From positions 124,001 through 188,000 of the forward strand of contig JADCRD010000002.1 in the NCBI GenBank assembly GCA_014946745.1: a DNA stretch of 64,000 nt, given 5' to 3'. This document shows, one piece after another, positions 39,135 to 47,372 of the stretch. The notes under the pieces were generated by a model. The model saw only the letters and a program-made list of their open reading frames with translations. It was not told the origin of the DNA and did not search any database. The DNA comes from Lysobacterales bacterium. GTDB taxonomy: Bacteria > Pseudomonadota > Gammaproteobacteria > Xanthomonadales > Xanthomonadaceae. The translations under genes and the position numbers were made by a program. Within the stretch, counting starts at the first letter, position 1, and the number at the start of each line of letters is the position of its first letter.

Positions 39135-40151
39135 TCAGTCGAACCCCTGAAAGCGGAAGTCATCACCACCCTCAGCCTTGGCTCGATACAGCAGACGATC
39201 CGCCTGGCTGTACCAGACCGACCAGCCGGTATCCGGATCACAGACCACCGCGCCCACGCTGATCGTCAGCGTGGTGGCGTGCAGGGGCTCAGGCAAAGCC
39301 AGCAGGCGGACGCTGTCGACCAGGCCGCGGGCGCGCAGCTCCACTTCCTCCGGGCGGTCGACACGCAGCAGCAGAGCGAACTCATCGCCGCCCAAGCGCG
39401 CAGGCACATCGAACTCGCCAGCGATGCGCCGCAGCTGGCCGGCGACCGCCTCAAGCACGCGGTCGCCGGTGATGTGGCCGAAGCTGTCGTTGATGGCTTT
39501 GAAGTCATCCAGGTCGACCAGCAGCAGTCCCAGTGCACCCGGCCGCGGCAGATGTTCGATGTCGTCGAGATGGGCGTACAGACCGCGCCGATTGCGCAGA
39601 CCCGTGAGCTCATCGGTCTGCACCAGGGTCTCGGCGTTGTTGAGACGGGTACGGGTCTGCCTGAGCGAGTCGAGCGTCAGCAGCAGCTCTTCGTTGCGAC
39701 GCTTCAGGTTGAGGATCAGCTGCTGCTCGCTGGACACGAGGTAGGCGAAGCTGCGGCGCATGAAGCGGGCAATGCTGGCGGGCTCGTGTTCGAGCAGCGC
39801 ATCGAAGTCGCCGTTCGACACCGCAACGAGCAGACAGGGCCCAACCGCCACCGCGCTGGCGAGGCGCGCGTGATTGCCGATGAAGAAGGCCAGCTCACCG
39901 AAATACTCGCCGGCGCCGATGCGCTTGTCGCGCATCCCGTCACCGAACTCCAGCGCCACCTCGCCCTCGACCACCACGAACATCGTGCGACCCAGCTCGC
40001 CGCGGCGGAAGATCAACTCGCCGGCCGCCACCACGCGGCGCTCGCCAACCCGCTCGAACAGAGCGAGCTCCGAGTACGACAAACGGCGCGCATCGCGACC
40101 GGCTTCATCGTCAATGGCAGGCAGCTCGGTTTCGGCGGGTCGCGGATTCAT
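39135..40151 (-). CDS. Cyclic-nucleotide-binding-domain diguanylate cyclase
   Basis: 338 residues, soluble. The N-terminal cNMP-binding fold (about 28-135; AGELIFRRGELGRTMFVVVE, IGAGEYFGELAFFIGN) precedes a short helical linker and a GGDEF domain (about 175-330) with DELTGLRNRRG, LVDLDDFKAINDSFGHITGD and the intact active site GGDEF at 254-258. No RxxD product-inhibition site precedes the active site. It may synthesise c-di-GMP in response to cAMP, cGMP or another ligand. No neighbour suggests the input. Confidence 0.93.
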   Translation of the reverse strand: MNPRPAETELPAIDDEAGRDARRLSYSELALFERVGERRVVAAGELIFRRGELGRTMFVVVEGEVALEFGDGMRDKRIGAGEYFGELAFFIGNHARLASAVAVGPCLLVAVSNGDFDALLEHEPASIARFMRRSFAYLVSSEQQLILNLKRRNEELLLTLDSLRQTRTRLNNAETLVQTDELTGLRNRRGLYAHLDDIEHLPRPGALGLLLVDLDDFKAINDSFGHITGDRVLEAVAGQLRRIAGEFDVPARLGGDEFALLLRVDRPEEVELRARGLVDSVRLLALPEPLHATTLTISVGAVVCDPDTGWSVWYSQADRLLYRAKAEGGDDFRFQGFD

Positions 40152-40463
40152 CGGCGGGGCATCTCGCTCTCGAAGGCCCGTCGCGGGGCTCGCCGAGTGT
40201 AGCAGCCGGGCCGGAGCAGGCCCCTGCGCCGCTGGTCATGGGCTTGACGGAAGCGGGACGATCCGGGGACACCGGCCTCGGCAGCGCGAGCGCTCGCCGG
40301 TCTCGCCAAGACCCGCCGCCGCTTTCGACGCCGCGGTCGAAGCGCTGAGGGCAAGGCTGAGGAAGTCGGCGCTGCCGCGCGCCCCGGGCGGCGCGCTCGC
40401 GGATCAGGCACGCAAGTGTCCTAGCCGGCGTAAGCGAGTCCGGACCTGCGCTGGACCGCCGAC
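40152..40463. other. Intergenic region without recognisable gene
   Basis: Upstream of the cNMP-GGDEF gene and downstream of the DUF3426 gene, both on the minus strand. Short open frames only, with no ribosome site or family resemblance. I see no repeat family here. Confidence 0.5.
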
Positions 40464-40494
40464 TTGAAAAACTCCCCGGAAGGGAGATTTTCAA
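40464..40494 (-). terminator. Intrinsic terminator of the DUF3426 gene
   Basis: On the minus strand TTGAAAATCTCCC, loop TTCC, then GGGGAGTTTTTCAA form a stem whose right arm contains a five-U run. It lies eight bases after the DUF3426 stop. Confidence 0.75.
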
Positions 40495-40501
40495 CACGCT
40501 G

Positions 40502-41257
40502 TTAAAGAAAGCTGAATTCGAATGCGATGGCCTGGTTGCCCGGGTCGACCACCTCCAGTTCAACCAGCACCGATTCGCCGGGGGCGAGCACTGCGCGCTC
40601 CGGGGGTTGCCCCAGATAGTCCACAGCGCCGAAACGCCGCAGTGCGACCAGACGACCGTCAAGGTCGGACATGCTGATCTCGAGCACGGGCCAAGCCTGC
40701 GGCCACACCGCATCGTTGCGGAAGCTGGCGCTGATCAGGAGGGCGTCCGACACCGAAGGGTGGGGACTGACGTCGCGACTCAAGAGGCTGATGCGCGCAG
40801 GCTCCGCATACGCAGGAATGTCGCAGGCGAGCGCCGCACACAAGCGCTGCAACCACGGTCGCAGCGTTGGATCCTGCGCAAGCTCGGCGCGCTGGGCGAG
40901 CACGATCTGCCCGCTGAGCAGCACGCCCAGCAGGGCGGTCGCGGCCCACCAGCGGCCGCTCTTGGCCGCCGCGGCGCGACGCCGCCGCAGTGCGAACTGC
41001 GGCGCCGCCGAACTCGCCGGCACGCTGTCCGAGGCGCGCGCGCGGGGGTCGACCATGGCTTCGGGCAGCACGCGCGGCGCCTGCGCCAGGCTGCCGCGGC
41101 TGTAGCCGACGGCCGCTTGCGCCGGGCTATCCGCCAGACGTTCGAGCCCGTTGAACTGTTTCTCGCAGACGCCACAGACCAGCTCACCGCGCGCCAGGGC
41201 GATCTGGGCGGCGTTGAGCGCGTGTACCGTCAGGCAGTGCGGGCATTGGGTGTACAT
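40502..41257 (-). CDS. Zinc-ribbon and DUF3426 membrane protein
   Basis: 251 residues. An N-terminal MJ0042-type zinc ribbon (CPHCLTVHALN ... CGVCEKQF, residues 5-36) is followed by a variable linker, a transmembrane helix (AATALLGVLLSGQIVLA, about 110-126) and a C-terminal DUF3426 domain (about 140-250). The domain order and length fit the family, whose function is unknown; in many proteobacteria it lies near prmA or fis, neither of which is here. Heptamer repeats begin four bases upstream of the start codon and no ribosome site is visible. Confidence 0.85.
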   Translation of the reverse strand: MYTQCPHCLTVHALNAAQIALARGELVCGVCEKQFNGLERLADSPAQAAVGYSRGSLAQAPRVLPEAMVDPRARASDSVPASSAAPQFALRRRRAAAAKSGRWWAATALLGVLLSGQIVLAQRAELAQDPTLRPWLQRLCAALACDIPAYAEPARISLLSRDVSPHPSVSDALLISASFRNDAVWPQAWPVLEISMSDLDGRLVALRRFGAVDYLGQPPERAVLAPGESVLVELEVVDPGNQAIAFEFSFL

Positions 41258-41260
41258 GCG

Positions 41261-41295
41261 GGGAATCGGGAATCGGGAATCGGGAATCGAGAATC
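41261..41295. repeat. GGGAATC heptamer tandem repeat
   Basis: Four perfect GGGAATC copies and one variant (GAGAATC) begin four bases upstream of the DUF3426 start codon, replacing any Shine-Dalgarno sequence. Confidence 0.9.
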
Positions 41296-41331
41296 GGACG
41301 CGAGGCTAGCGCAAACGGAGCTCGCCGGGGC

Positions 41332-42054
41332 TCAGCGTTCCGCCAGATCGCGCAGCGCGGCCGGGATGTCGACCGTGCGCTGCACGCAGCGCAGCCGCGG
41401 ATGGGCAGGATCGACCGCGTGCTCGGCTTCCAGCGCCCAGGTCACCGCATAGGGCACATGCACGCCCGCGCCGCCGAGCGCGAGCACCGGCTCGATGTCC
41501 GAGCGCAGCGAGTTGCCGACCATCGCGAATCGCGCCGGCAGCACCTTGCACTCGGCGAGTACGCGGGCATAGGTCTGAGTGTCCTTTTCGGACACGATTT
41601 CGATGCGCGGGAACAGCTCGGCAAGACCGGACTGGCGGATCTTGGCCTCCTGGTGGAACAGGTCGCCCTTGGTGATCAGCACCAGCGGCGCGAGTCGGGC
41701 GGCCGCTTCTACGGCCGCGCGCACGTCAGGCAGGAGTTCAATCGGGTGGGTCAGGATGCCTTTGCCGAGGTCCACCAGCCGATGGACGTCAGCCGCGCTG
41801 ATGCGCTCCTGGGTCAGGGCAATGGCGGTCTCGATCATCGACAGGCACATGCCCTTGGCGCCATAGCCGAACAGCTTGATGTTGCGGCGCTCGGTGTCGA
41901 GCATGCGCTGATGCAGGCCGGCATCGGCGAGATCCACGTACTGGCCGACGATACGCTCGAACTCGGCGTGGGCCTGCTGGAAGTGGATTTCGCTGTGCCA
42001 CAGCGTGTCGTCGGCGTCGAACCCTACAAGTTCGAGGGATGTGGCAAGACTCAA
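41332..42054 (-). CDS. HAD family hydrolase
   Basis: A 240-residue phosphatase of the haloacid dehalogenase superfamily. Motif I is GFDADDTLWHSE (nucleophile and acid Asp), motif II LVLITKGDLFHQ, motif III Lys near IVSEKDTQTY, and motif IV MVGNSLRSDIEPVLALGGAG. A helical cap (about 20-100) is class C1, as in 5'-nucleotidases and phosphoglycolate phosphatases. The substrate is not identifiable. Start at ATG 42054. It is not obviously in an operon. Confidence 0.88.
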   Translation of the reverse strand: MSLATSLELVGFDADDTLWHSEIHFQQAHAEFERIVGQYVDLADAGLHQRMLDTERRNIKLFGYGAKGMCLSMIETAIALTQERISAADVHRLVDLGKGILTHPIELLPDVRAAVEAAARLAPLVLITKGDLFHQEAKIRQSGLAELFPRIEIVSEKDTQTYARVLAECKVLPARFAMVGNSLRSDIEPVLALGGAGVHVPYAVTWALEAEHAVDPAHPRLRCVQRTVDIPAALRDLAER

Positions 42055-42059
42055 GGGGG

Positions 42060-42528
42060 CCTCCGTGAATCAATAGGGTGCGCCTTGGCGCACCGTGTTG
42101 CGGCGGCGCTTGCCGCGTGTTGTTTGTCGGCTCTTGCGTCGAATGCCTGGAGCGAAGAGCAAGAGCTTTCGGTCCGTCCTGCGGCCGGCCCGAGTCACTT
42201 GCTCTTGCGTGCCCAAGAGAAAGTAACCAAAGAGAAGGGCACCCCTCGTCCGCGCCCTCTGCGCATCCTTGCGCAGAGGGTTCGCGTGAGTCGGTCGGGG
42301 TTTTCGTACAGGCCATCCCTGGCCTGTCGAAAACCTTGCCCGCATCCATGCGGGCAACCCTGCGGGCGATTCGACCGCCTCCCGCCGCTCCCCAGGGGCC
42401 CCAGGAAGAGCGCGGGCTCCTGCCCGCAAGAGCAGTAGCGAGAAGCCAGAGCCAGAGCCGAATCCTCTTCGCATGACTCCATGCGAAGCGCCCCCCGCTT
42501 CTAACGTTTCCCGATTCCCGATTCCCGG
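42060..42528. repeat. Multi-hairpin intergenic element
   Basis: A gene-free stretch with a series of strong stem-loops: CCCTCTGCGC/GCGCAGAGGG (42255-42280), a 14-pair stem with one bulge (GTTTTCG, 42300 to 42334), TTGCCCGCAT/ATGCGGGCAA (42336-42357) and CTTCGCATG/CATGCGAAG (42467-42488). AAGAGAAAGTAACCAAAGAG lies at about 42211-42230, a motif I recall from spacers in Xanthomonas relatives. It ends in a CCCGATT heptamer tract (42510-42528) next to the tkt stop. It looks like a composite repeat or structured-RNA element. Confidence 0.6.
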
Positions 42529-42531
42529 CCC

Positions 42532-44523
42532 TCAAAGCCCCTTCGCCGCCGCCACGATTTTCTCCACCGTGAACCCGAAGTGCTTGAACAGCTGATCCGC
42601 CGGTGCCGAGGCGCCAAAGCTGTCGATGCCGATGACCGCGCCGTCGAGGCCCACGTACTTGCGCCAGAAGTCGGACACGCCCGCCTCGATAGCGATGCGC
42701 TTACGGCACCACGAGGGCAGCACGCCTTCGCGCCACGCCGGCGGCTGGGCGTCGAACACATTGCTGCAGGGCATGCTGACCACGCGCACCCGGGTGCCTT
42801 CGGCTTCCAGCGCACGGGCGGCCTGCATGGCGAGTTCAACCTCGCTGCCGCTGGCGATCAGGATCAGGTCGAAGCGCGCTTCCGGCGGGTCGGTCAGCAC
42901 GTAGCCGCCGCGGGCGATATCGGCGACCTGCCCGGCCGTGCGCTGCTGGTGCTGCAGGTTCTGGCGGCTGAAGATCAGGCAGCTCGGGCCATCGGCGCGG
43001 GTAATCGCGGCCTTCCAGCTGACCGCGCTCTCAACCGCATCGCAGGGCCGCCACACGTGGTTGTTGGGGATGTAGCGGAGGCTGGCCAAGTGCTCGACCG
43101 GCTGGTGCGTGGGGCCGTCCTCGCCCAGGCCAATTGAGTCGTGGGTGAACACGTGGAGGGTCCGCGTCGGGATCAGCGCCGACATGCGCAGGGCATTGCG
43201 CGCGTAGTCGCTGAACACCAGGAAGGTGGCGTCGTAGGGCAGGAAGCCGCCGTGCAGGGCGAGGCCATTGGCGATCGCGCTCATGCCGAACTCGCGCACG
43301 CCGTAGTACACGTAATTGGCGTTCGGATCTTCGGCGTTGACGTCCTTCGAACCCTTCCAGAGCGTCAGATTGGAGCCGGCGAGATCGGCTGAGCCGCCGA
43401 TCAGCTCGGGCAGCAGCGGGCCGAAGGCTTCGAGCGCCATCTGCGAGGCCTTGCGTGAGGCCACGGTCGGGCCGTCGGCCTGGAGCTTGGCGATGTAGGC
43501 ATCGGCCGCCGCCACGAAGTCGGCCGGCAGCTCGCCGCGCATGCGACGCTCGAACTCGGCCGCCAGCTCGGGATTCGCCTGCGCATAGGCCTGGAACATC
43601 GCGTTCCACTGTGCCTCCGCACCTGCGAGATCGCGCGCGCGCCAGCCGGCGTAGATCTCCTGCGGGATCTCGAAGGGCGCATACGGCCAGTTCAGCGCCG
43701 CGCGAGCGCCGGCGATTTCGTCCTTGCCCAGCGGCGCGCCGTGGCAGGCCTCCTTGCCGGCCTTGGTCGGTGCGCCGAAGCCGATGGTGGTGAGGCAGCA
43801 GATCAGGGTGGGCCGATCGGTCTCGGCCCGAGCGGTGCGGATGGCCTGGGCGATCTCTTCGGGGTCGTGGCCGTCGACGCGGCGGATCACCTGCCAGCCG
43901 TAGGCCTCGAAGCGCGCCGGCGTGTCGTCGGTGAACCAGCCGTGCACTTCGCCGTCGATCGAGATCCCGTTGTCGTCCCAGAAGGCGATCAGCTTGCCGA
44001 GCTTCATGGTGCCGGCCAGCGAGCACGCTTCGTGGCTGATGCCCTCCATCAGGCAGCCGTCACCGAGAAACACATACGTGTGATGGTCGACCAGGCCATA
44101 GCCGGGCCGATTGAAGCGCCGCGCCAGCACTTTCTCAGCCAGCGCCATACCGACCGCATTCGCCAGACCCTGGCCCAAGGGGCCGGTGGTGGTTTCCACG
44201 CCCGGGGTGTGGAAGGCCTCAGGGTGGCCCGGGGTCTTGGAGTGCAGCTGGCGGAAGCGCTTCAGCTCGTCGATCGGCAGGTCGTAGCCGGAGAGATGCA
44301 GCAGCGAGTACAGCAGCATCGAGCCGTGGCCGTTGGAGACCACGAAGCGGTCGCGGTTGGCCCAGCCCGGGTTGCCGGGGCTGTGCTTCAGGACATCGTT
44401 CCACAGCACTTCGGCGATGTCGGCCATGCCCATCGGCATGCCCGGGTGGCCGCTCTTGGCCGCCTCGACGGCGTCGGCGGAAAGGAAGCGGATAGCGTTG
44501 GCGAGTTCGCGACGGCTGGGCAT
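42532..44523 (-). CDS. tkt: Transketolase
   Basis: A ThDP-dependent transfer of two-carbon ketol units in the pentose phosphate pathway. 663 residues, the usual length. N-terminal domain: [40 protein letters not shown], and the ThDP motif [18 protein letters not shown]. The middle domain has [20 protein letters not shown] and [20 protein letters not shown]. The C-terminal domain begins [13 protein letters not shown]. Start at MPSRRE (44523), four codons inside the longest frame. It supplies the pentose branch that complements zwf/pgl/edd at the left end. Confidence 0.97.
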   Translation of the reverse strand: MPSRRELANAIRFLSADAVEAAKSGHPGMPMGMADIAEVLWNDVLKHSPGNPGWANRDRFVVSNGHGSMLLYSLLHLSGYDLPIDELKRFRQLHSKTPGHPEAFHTPGVETTTGPLGQGLANAVGMALAEKVLARRFNRPGYGLVDHHTYVFLGDGCLMEGISHEACSLAGTMKLGKLIAFWDDNGISIDGEVHGWFTDDTPARFEAYGWQVIRRVDGHDPEEIAQAIRTARAETDRPTLICCLTTIGFGAPTKAGKEACHGAPLGKDEIAGARAALNWPYAPFEIPQEIYAGWRARDLAGAEAQWNAMFQAYAQANPELAAEFERRMRGELPADFVAAADAYIAKLQADGPTVASRKASQMALEAFGPLLPELIGGSADLAGSNLTLWKGSKDVNAEDPNANYVYYGVREFGMSAIANGLALHGGFLPYDATFLVFSDYARNALRMSALIPTRTLHVFTHDSIGLGEDGPTHQPVEHLASLRYIPNNHVWRPCDAVESAVSWKAAITRADGPSCLIFSRQNLQHQQRTAGQVADIARGGYVLTDPPEARFDLILIASGSEVELAMQAARALEAEGTRVRVVSMPCSNVFDAQPPAWREGVLPSWCRKRIAIEAGVSDFWRKYVGLDGAVIGIDSFGASAPADQLFKHFGFTVEKIVAAAKGL

Positions 44524-44613
44524 CGGGCGGTCCAAGGGCGACAGGGCGGTAATCCGCGCATTGTCGCCGAGGGTCGGGAGGGGGGCAAACGCGAATCCGC
44601 GCGCGATGCGAAC

Positions 44614-45843
44614 TCAGTGGCCCGCCAGCCAATGGGCGAGCGGGCCGGGGCGGCCGAAATGCCAGCCCTGCGCAAAGTCGCAGCCCAGCTGTGCCAGCGT
44701 CTCTGCGACCTGCGGGGTCTCAACGCCCTCCGCCACCACCTCCATCTGCAGGCGGTGCGCCAGCTGGATCATCGAGTGCACCAGTCCCTGCTCCCTGCCT
44801 CCGTCGAGCCGTTCAAGGAAGCGGCGGTCTACCTTGAGCAGGCTGAGTTCCAGATACTGCAGATAGCCAAACGAGGAATAGCCCTGGCCGAAGTCGTCCA
44901 GCGCCACGCCAACTCCGAGTGCGCGCAGACGCGAGAGCTGGCGCGCGTTGCGCTGGGGTTCCTCCAGCAGCGCAGTCTCGGTGATCTCGATCAGCAGGGC
45001 CGAGGGCGGGAGCCCCCAGATATCGAGCGCGGAGGCGATCTGTTCAACGAGTGCGCTGTCCTCGAAAGCCCGAGCCGACAGGTTCAGGGCACAGTGCAGC
45101 TGGCTGTCTGCGGCGTGCAAAGAGCGGAACTCGCGCAGCGCCGCCTGCAGGCTCCAGCGCGTCAATTCGTGCACAAGCCCAGCTTCCTCGGCCTGCACCA
45201 CGAACAGGCCGGGCGAAACGGGCTCCGCAGTGACCGGATGACGCCAGCGCGCCAGCGCTTCATAGCCGACGCGACGACCGTCGCGGAGCCGGACGATCGG
45301 CTGGAACTCCATCTGCAGCGCGTTGATGCGCAGGTCCTGGGCGAGTTCGGTGTACAGCAGCGGCGCCGGCGCGGCGGCGGCTTCGGCAATGCCTCCCGCG
45401 GTCCCGCGCGCACTCTCCACGGCCGCGCTGGCCGCACGCTGCAGCCGTTCTGCGTCCGCTCCATGCTGCGGCGCCAAGGCCAGCCCGATCTCAGGCTGCA
45501 GACGCAAGCAGAGTTCGCCTGACTGCAGCGGCTCCGCCAGCGCGCGCTGCAGTGCCTGCGCGGCGAGTCGCGCGTGGCCGACACCCAGCAGGCCTGGCAG
45601 CACGATCAGCAGATCGGCCTCGCCCAGCCGCAGCACTCTGTCCTGCAGACGCAGGACTCGCCGCACGCGCTCGAGCGCGCGCTCGCCCATCTCCAGCAGC
45701 AGCGTTTCACCCAGGCGGGCGCGCAAGCTTCGATGCCGGCGCAGATGAAGATGCAGCAGTGCCAGGGGCTGGGCGTCGGGAGCACCCAGCGCGGCATCGA
45801 TGAAGGCTCGAAGGGCAGGCCAGTCCGGGCTCAGTTCAGGCAT
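44614..45843 (-). CDS. EAL-domain c-di-GMP phosphodiesterase with degenerate N-terminal domain
   Basis: About 409 residues. The first ~150 residues resemble a GGDEF fold that has lost its active site (LGETLLLEMGERALERVRRV, LGEADLLIVLPGLLGVG). The EAL domain (about 155-405) keeps the catalytic set: YEALARWRHP, ALNLSARAFED, LLIEITETALLEEPQ, VALDDFGQGYSSFGYLQYL, LLKVDRRFLERL and VVAEGVETPQVAETLAQLGC. Active c-di-GMP hydrolysis is therefore expected. It lies 16 bases after an HD-GYP-like gene, probably co-transcribed. Start at ATG 45843. Confidence 0.93.
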   Translation of the reverse strand: MPELSPDWPALRAFIDAALGAPDAQPLALLHLHLRRHRSLRARLGETLLLEMGERALERVRRVLRLQDRVLRLGEADLLIVLPGLLGVGHARLAAQALQRALAEPLQSGELCLRLQPEIGLALAPQHGADAERLQRAASAAVESARGTAGGIAEAAAAPAPLLYTELAQDLRINALQMEFQPIVRLRDGRRVGYEALARWRHPVTAEPVSPGLFVVQAEEAGLVHELTRWSLQAALREFRSLHAADSQLHCALNLSARAFEDSALVEQIASALDIWGLPPSALLIEITETALLEEPQRNARQLSRLRALGVGVALDDFGQGYSSFGYLQYLELSLLKVDRRFLERLDGGREQGLVHSMIQLAHRLQMEVVAEGVETPQVAETLAQLGCDFAQGWHFGRPGPLAHWLAGH

Positions 45844-45859
45844 GCAGGCTGTCCGCTCG

Positions 45860-47107
45860 TCACGGCCGAAGCTCGACGGCTTCATCGCCCAGGAACAGCT
45901 GGGCGAGATCGATGCCGTAGGCGCCCGGCCGCAGCCCCCTCAAGATGGTGCGTCGACCGCCGTCCGGCGATTCATCGAGCCACAGATCAATCTGTGGAAA
46001 GGCAGGGTCGAGCCGCTTGTCGGCAAAGGTCAGCACGGTCACTCGCGGGAACAGCCGCCGCGCCGCGTTCTGCTGGGTGACGACCGCGACCTCACCGCTG
46101 GACAGTTCGATCAGCGTACCGGTGGGATACACGCCCAGCGCCTGGCCGAACTGCTCGACCAGCTCGGCCTGGAACAGACGATCGCGCTCTCGATAGAGGA
46201 ACTGCGTTGCGTCGTGGCGTGAGACCGCTTTCTGGTGCGGGCGGTCGGTGCACATGGCATCGAAGGTATCGACCAGGCCGAGCATGCGGGCGAACAGCGG
46301 AATCTCGACGCCGGAGAGCCCCAGCGGATACCCGCTGCCGTCGTGGCGCTCATGGTGGGCGGCGATCCACTGGCCTTGGGCCTCACTCACCCCCTCCCGC
46401 CCCTGCAGTGCCTGAAGCCCCAGCGCGACATGCGCCTGCACTCGACGGTGCTCGGCAGACGACAGCAGCAGGCCGTGGTTGCACAGGCCGTCCGGCAGCA
46501 GTGGCATGCCGATGTCCATCAGCAGCGCAGCACCTGCCAGCTCGATCAGGAGGTCCACCGGCAGCCCGATCTGTCTGCCCAGGGCGGTGACGTAGGCCGA
46601 GGTGTTCAGCGCATGCCCGTAGGCGTAGGGGTCGCGGTGGCGCAGGGCCACCAGCCAGAAGAATGCGTCCGGACTGCGCAGCACGCTCGCAACCACCGGC
46701 TGCACCGCCTCGCTGAGCTGCTCCAGCCCCAGCGGCCGGCCGGCGCGCAGATCCTCCTGCAGACCGCGCGCCAAGCCCAGCGCCAAGGCATGCGCGGCGC
46801 GGGCGCGCGGGAGCTCCTGCTCGACCTGGAGCGGTTCGGGGTAGTGGCGCAACTCGGGCATGCGCTCGCCCGGCGGCGCCCGAAAGCCAAGCGTCAGCAG
46901 GCGGTTGCGACCCTCGGGCAATACGCTGCGGCGGAAGTCGACCACCGCTTCTTCGGTGTAGGGCCGCAGCGAATCGACGTCCGCCTGCGAGGTGATCTGC
47001 AGGCCCTGCAGCGGAAACGGGGTTTCCGCCCAGGGGCGGTCGATGCGACAGACGAACATGCCGGGCTGGAGGGCGACCAGGGGCAGGCTGCGCTCTTCAA
47101 GCGCCAT
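45860..47107 (-). CDS. DUF3391/HD-GYP protein with a degenerate HD motif
   Basis: 415 residues. The N-terminal DUF3391 region (about 1-125; LPLVALQPGMFVCRIDRPW) is followed by an HD-GYP domain (about 150-320). The GYP motif HHERHDGSGYP (251-261) is intact, but the HD motif reads LLMDIGMPLLP, so the metal His is Met197 and the Lys after Gly is Met201. Metal binding and hydrolysis are probably impaired, leaving a binding or regulatory role, perhaps with the EAL protein that follows 16 bases later. The last ~100 residues are a conserved-looking tail. Confidence 0.88.
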   Translation of the reverse strand: MALEERSLPLVALQPGMFVCRIDRPWAETPFPLQGLQITSQADVDSLRPYTEEAVVDFRRSVLPEGRNRLLTLGFRAPPGERMPELRHYPEPLQVEQELPRARAAHALALGLARGLQEDLRAGRPLGLEQLSEAVQPVVASVLRSPDAFFWLVALRHRDPYAYGHALNTSAYVTALGRQIGLPVDLLIELAGAALLMDIGMPLLPDGLCNHGLLLSSAEHRRVQAHVALGLQALQGREGVSEAQGQWIAAHHERHDGSGYPLGLSGVEIPLFARMLGLVDTFDAMCTDRPHQKAVSRHDATQFLYRERDRLFQAELVEQFGQALGVYPTGTLIELSSGEVAVVTQQNAARRLFPRVTVLTFADKRLDPAFPQIDLWLDESPDGGRRTILRGLRPGAYGIDLAQLFLGDEAVELRP

Positions 47108-47372
47108 CGAAGGAAGCCATAGAACGAATCACGCGCCTCAACAGATCTTGCCGTCGTGGCCCGATCCTACGACGGAATCCTGAGGTCCTCGAAGTGTGGA
47201 AAGTGGGTGGGCCAAGTCACCGTCGATTACACAACGCTGGACGAGGCGTGAACAAAGCCTTAAAAAGTGCGGGGCGCCGCACGGATTGCTTGCCACAGCA
47301 GGCAGGAGTCAAGCGGTAGCCGCCTGCTGCACGATCCCACGCAACCGATTGATTACACGCAAGGATTTCCCT

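Noticed and set aside
47108-47372. Riboswitch or small RNA in the leader of receptor gene 1
   Set aside because: No recognised conserved core. Only an AT-richer patch (about 47245-47267) that may be part of a promoter.
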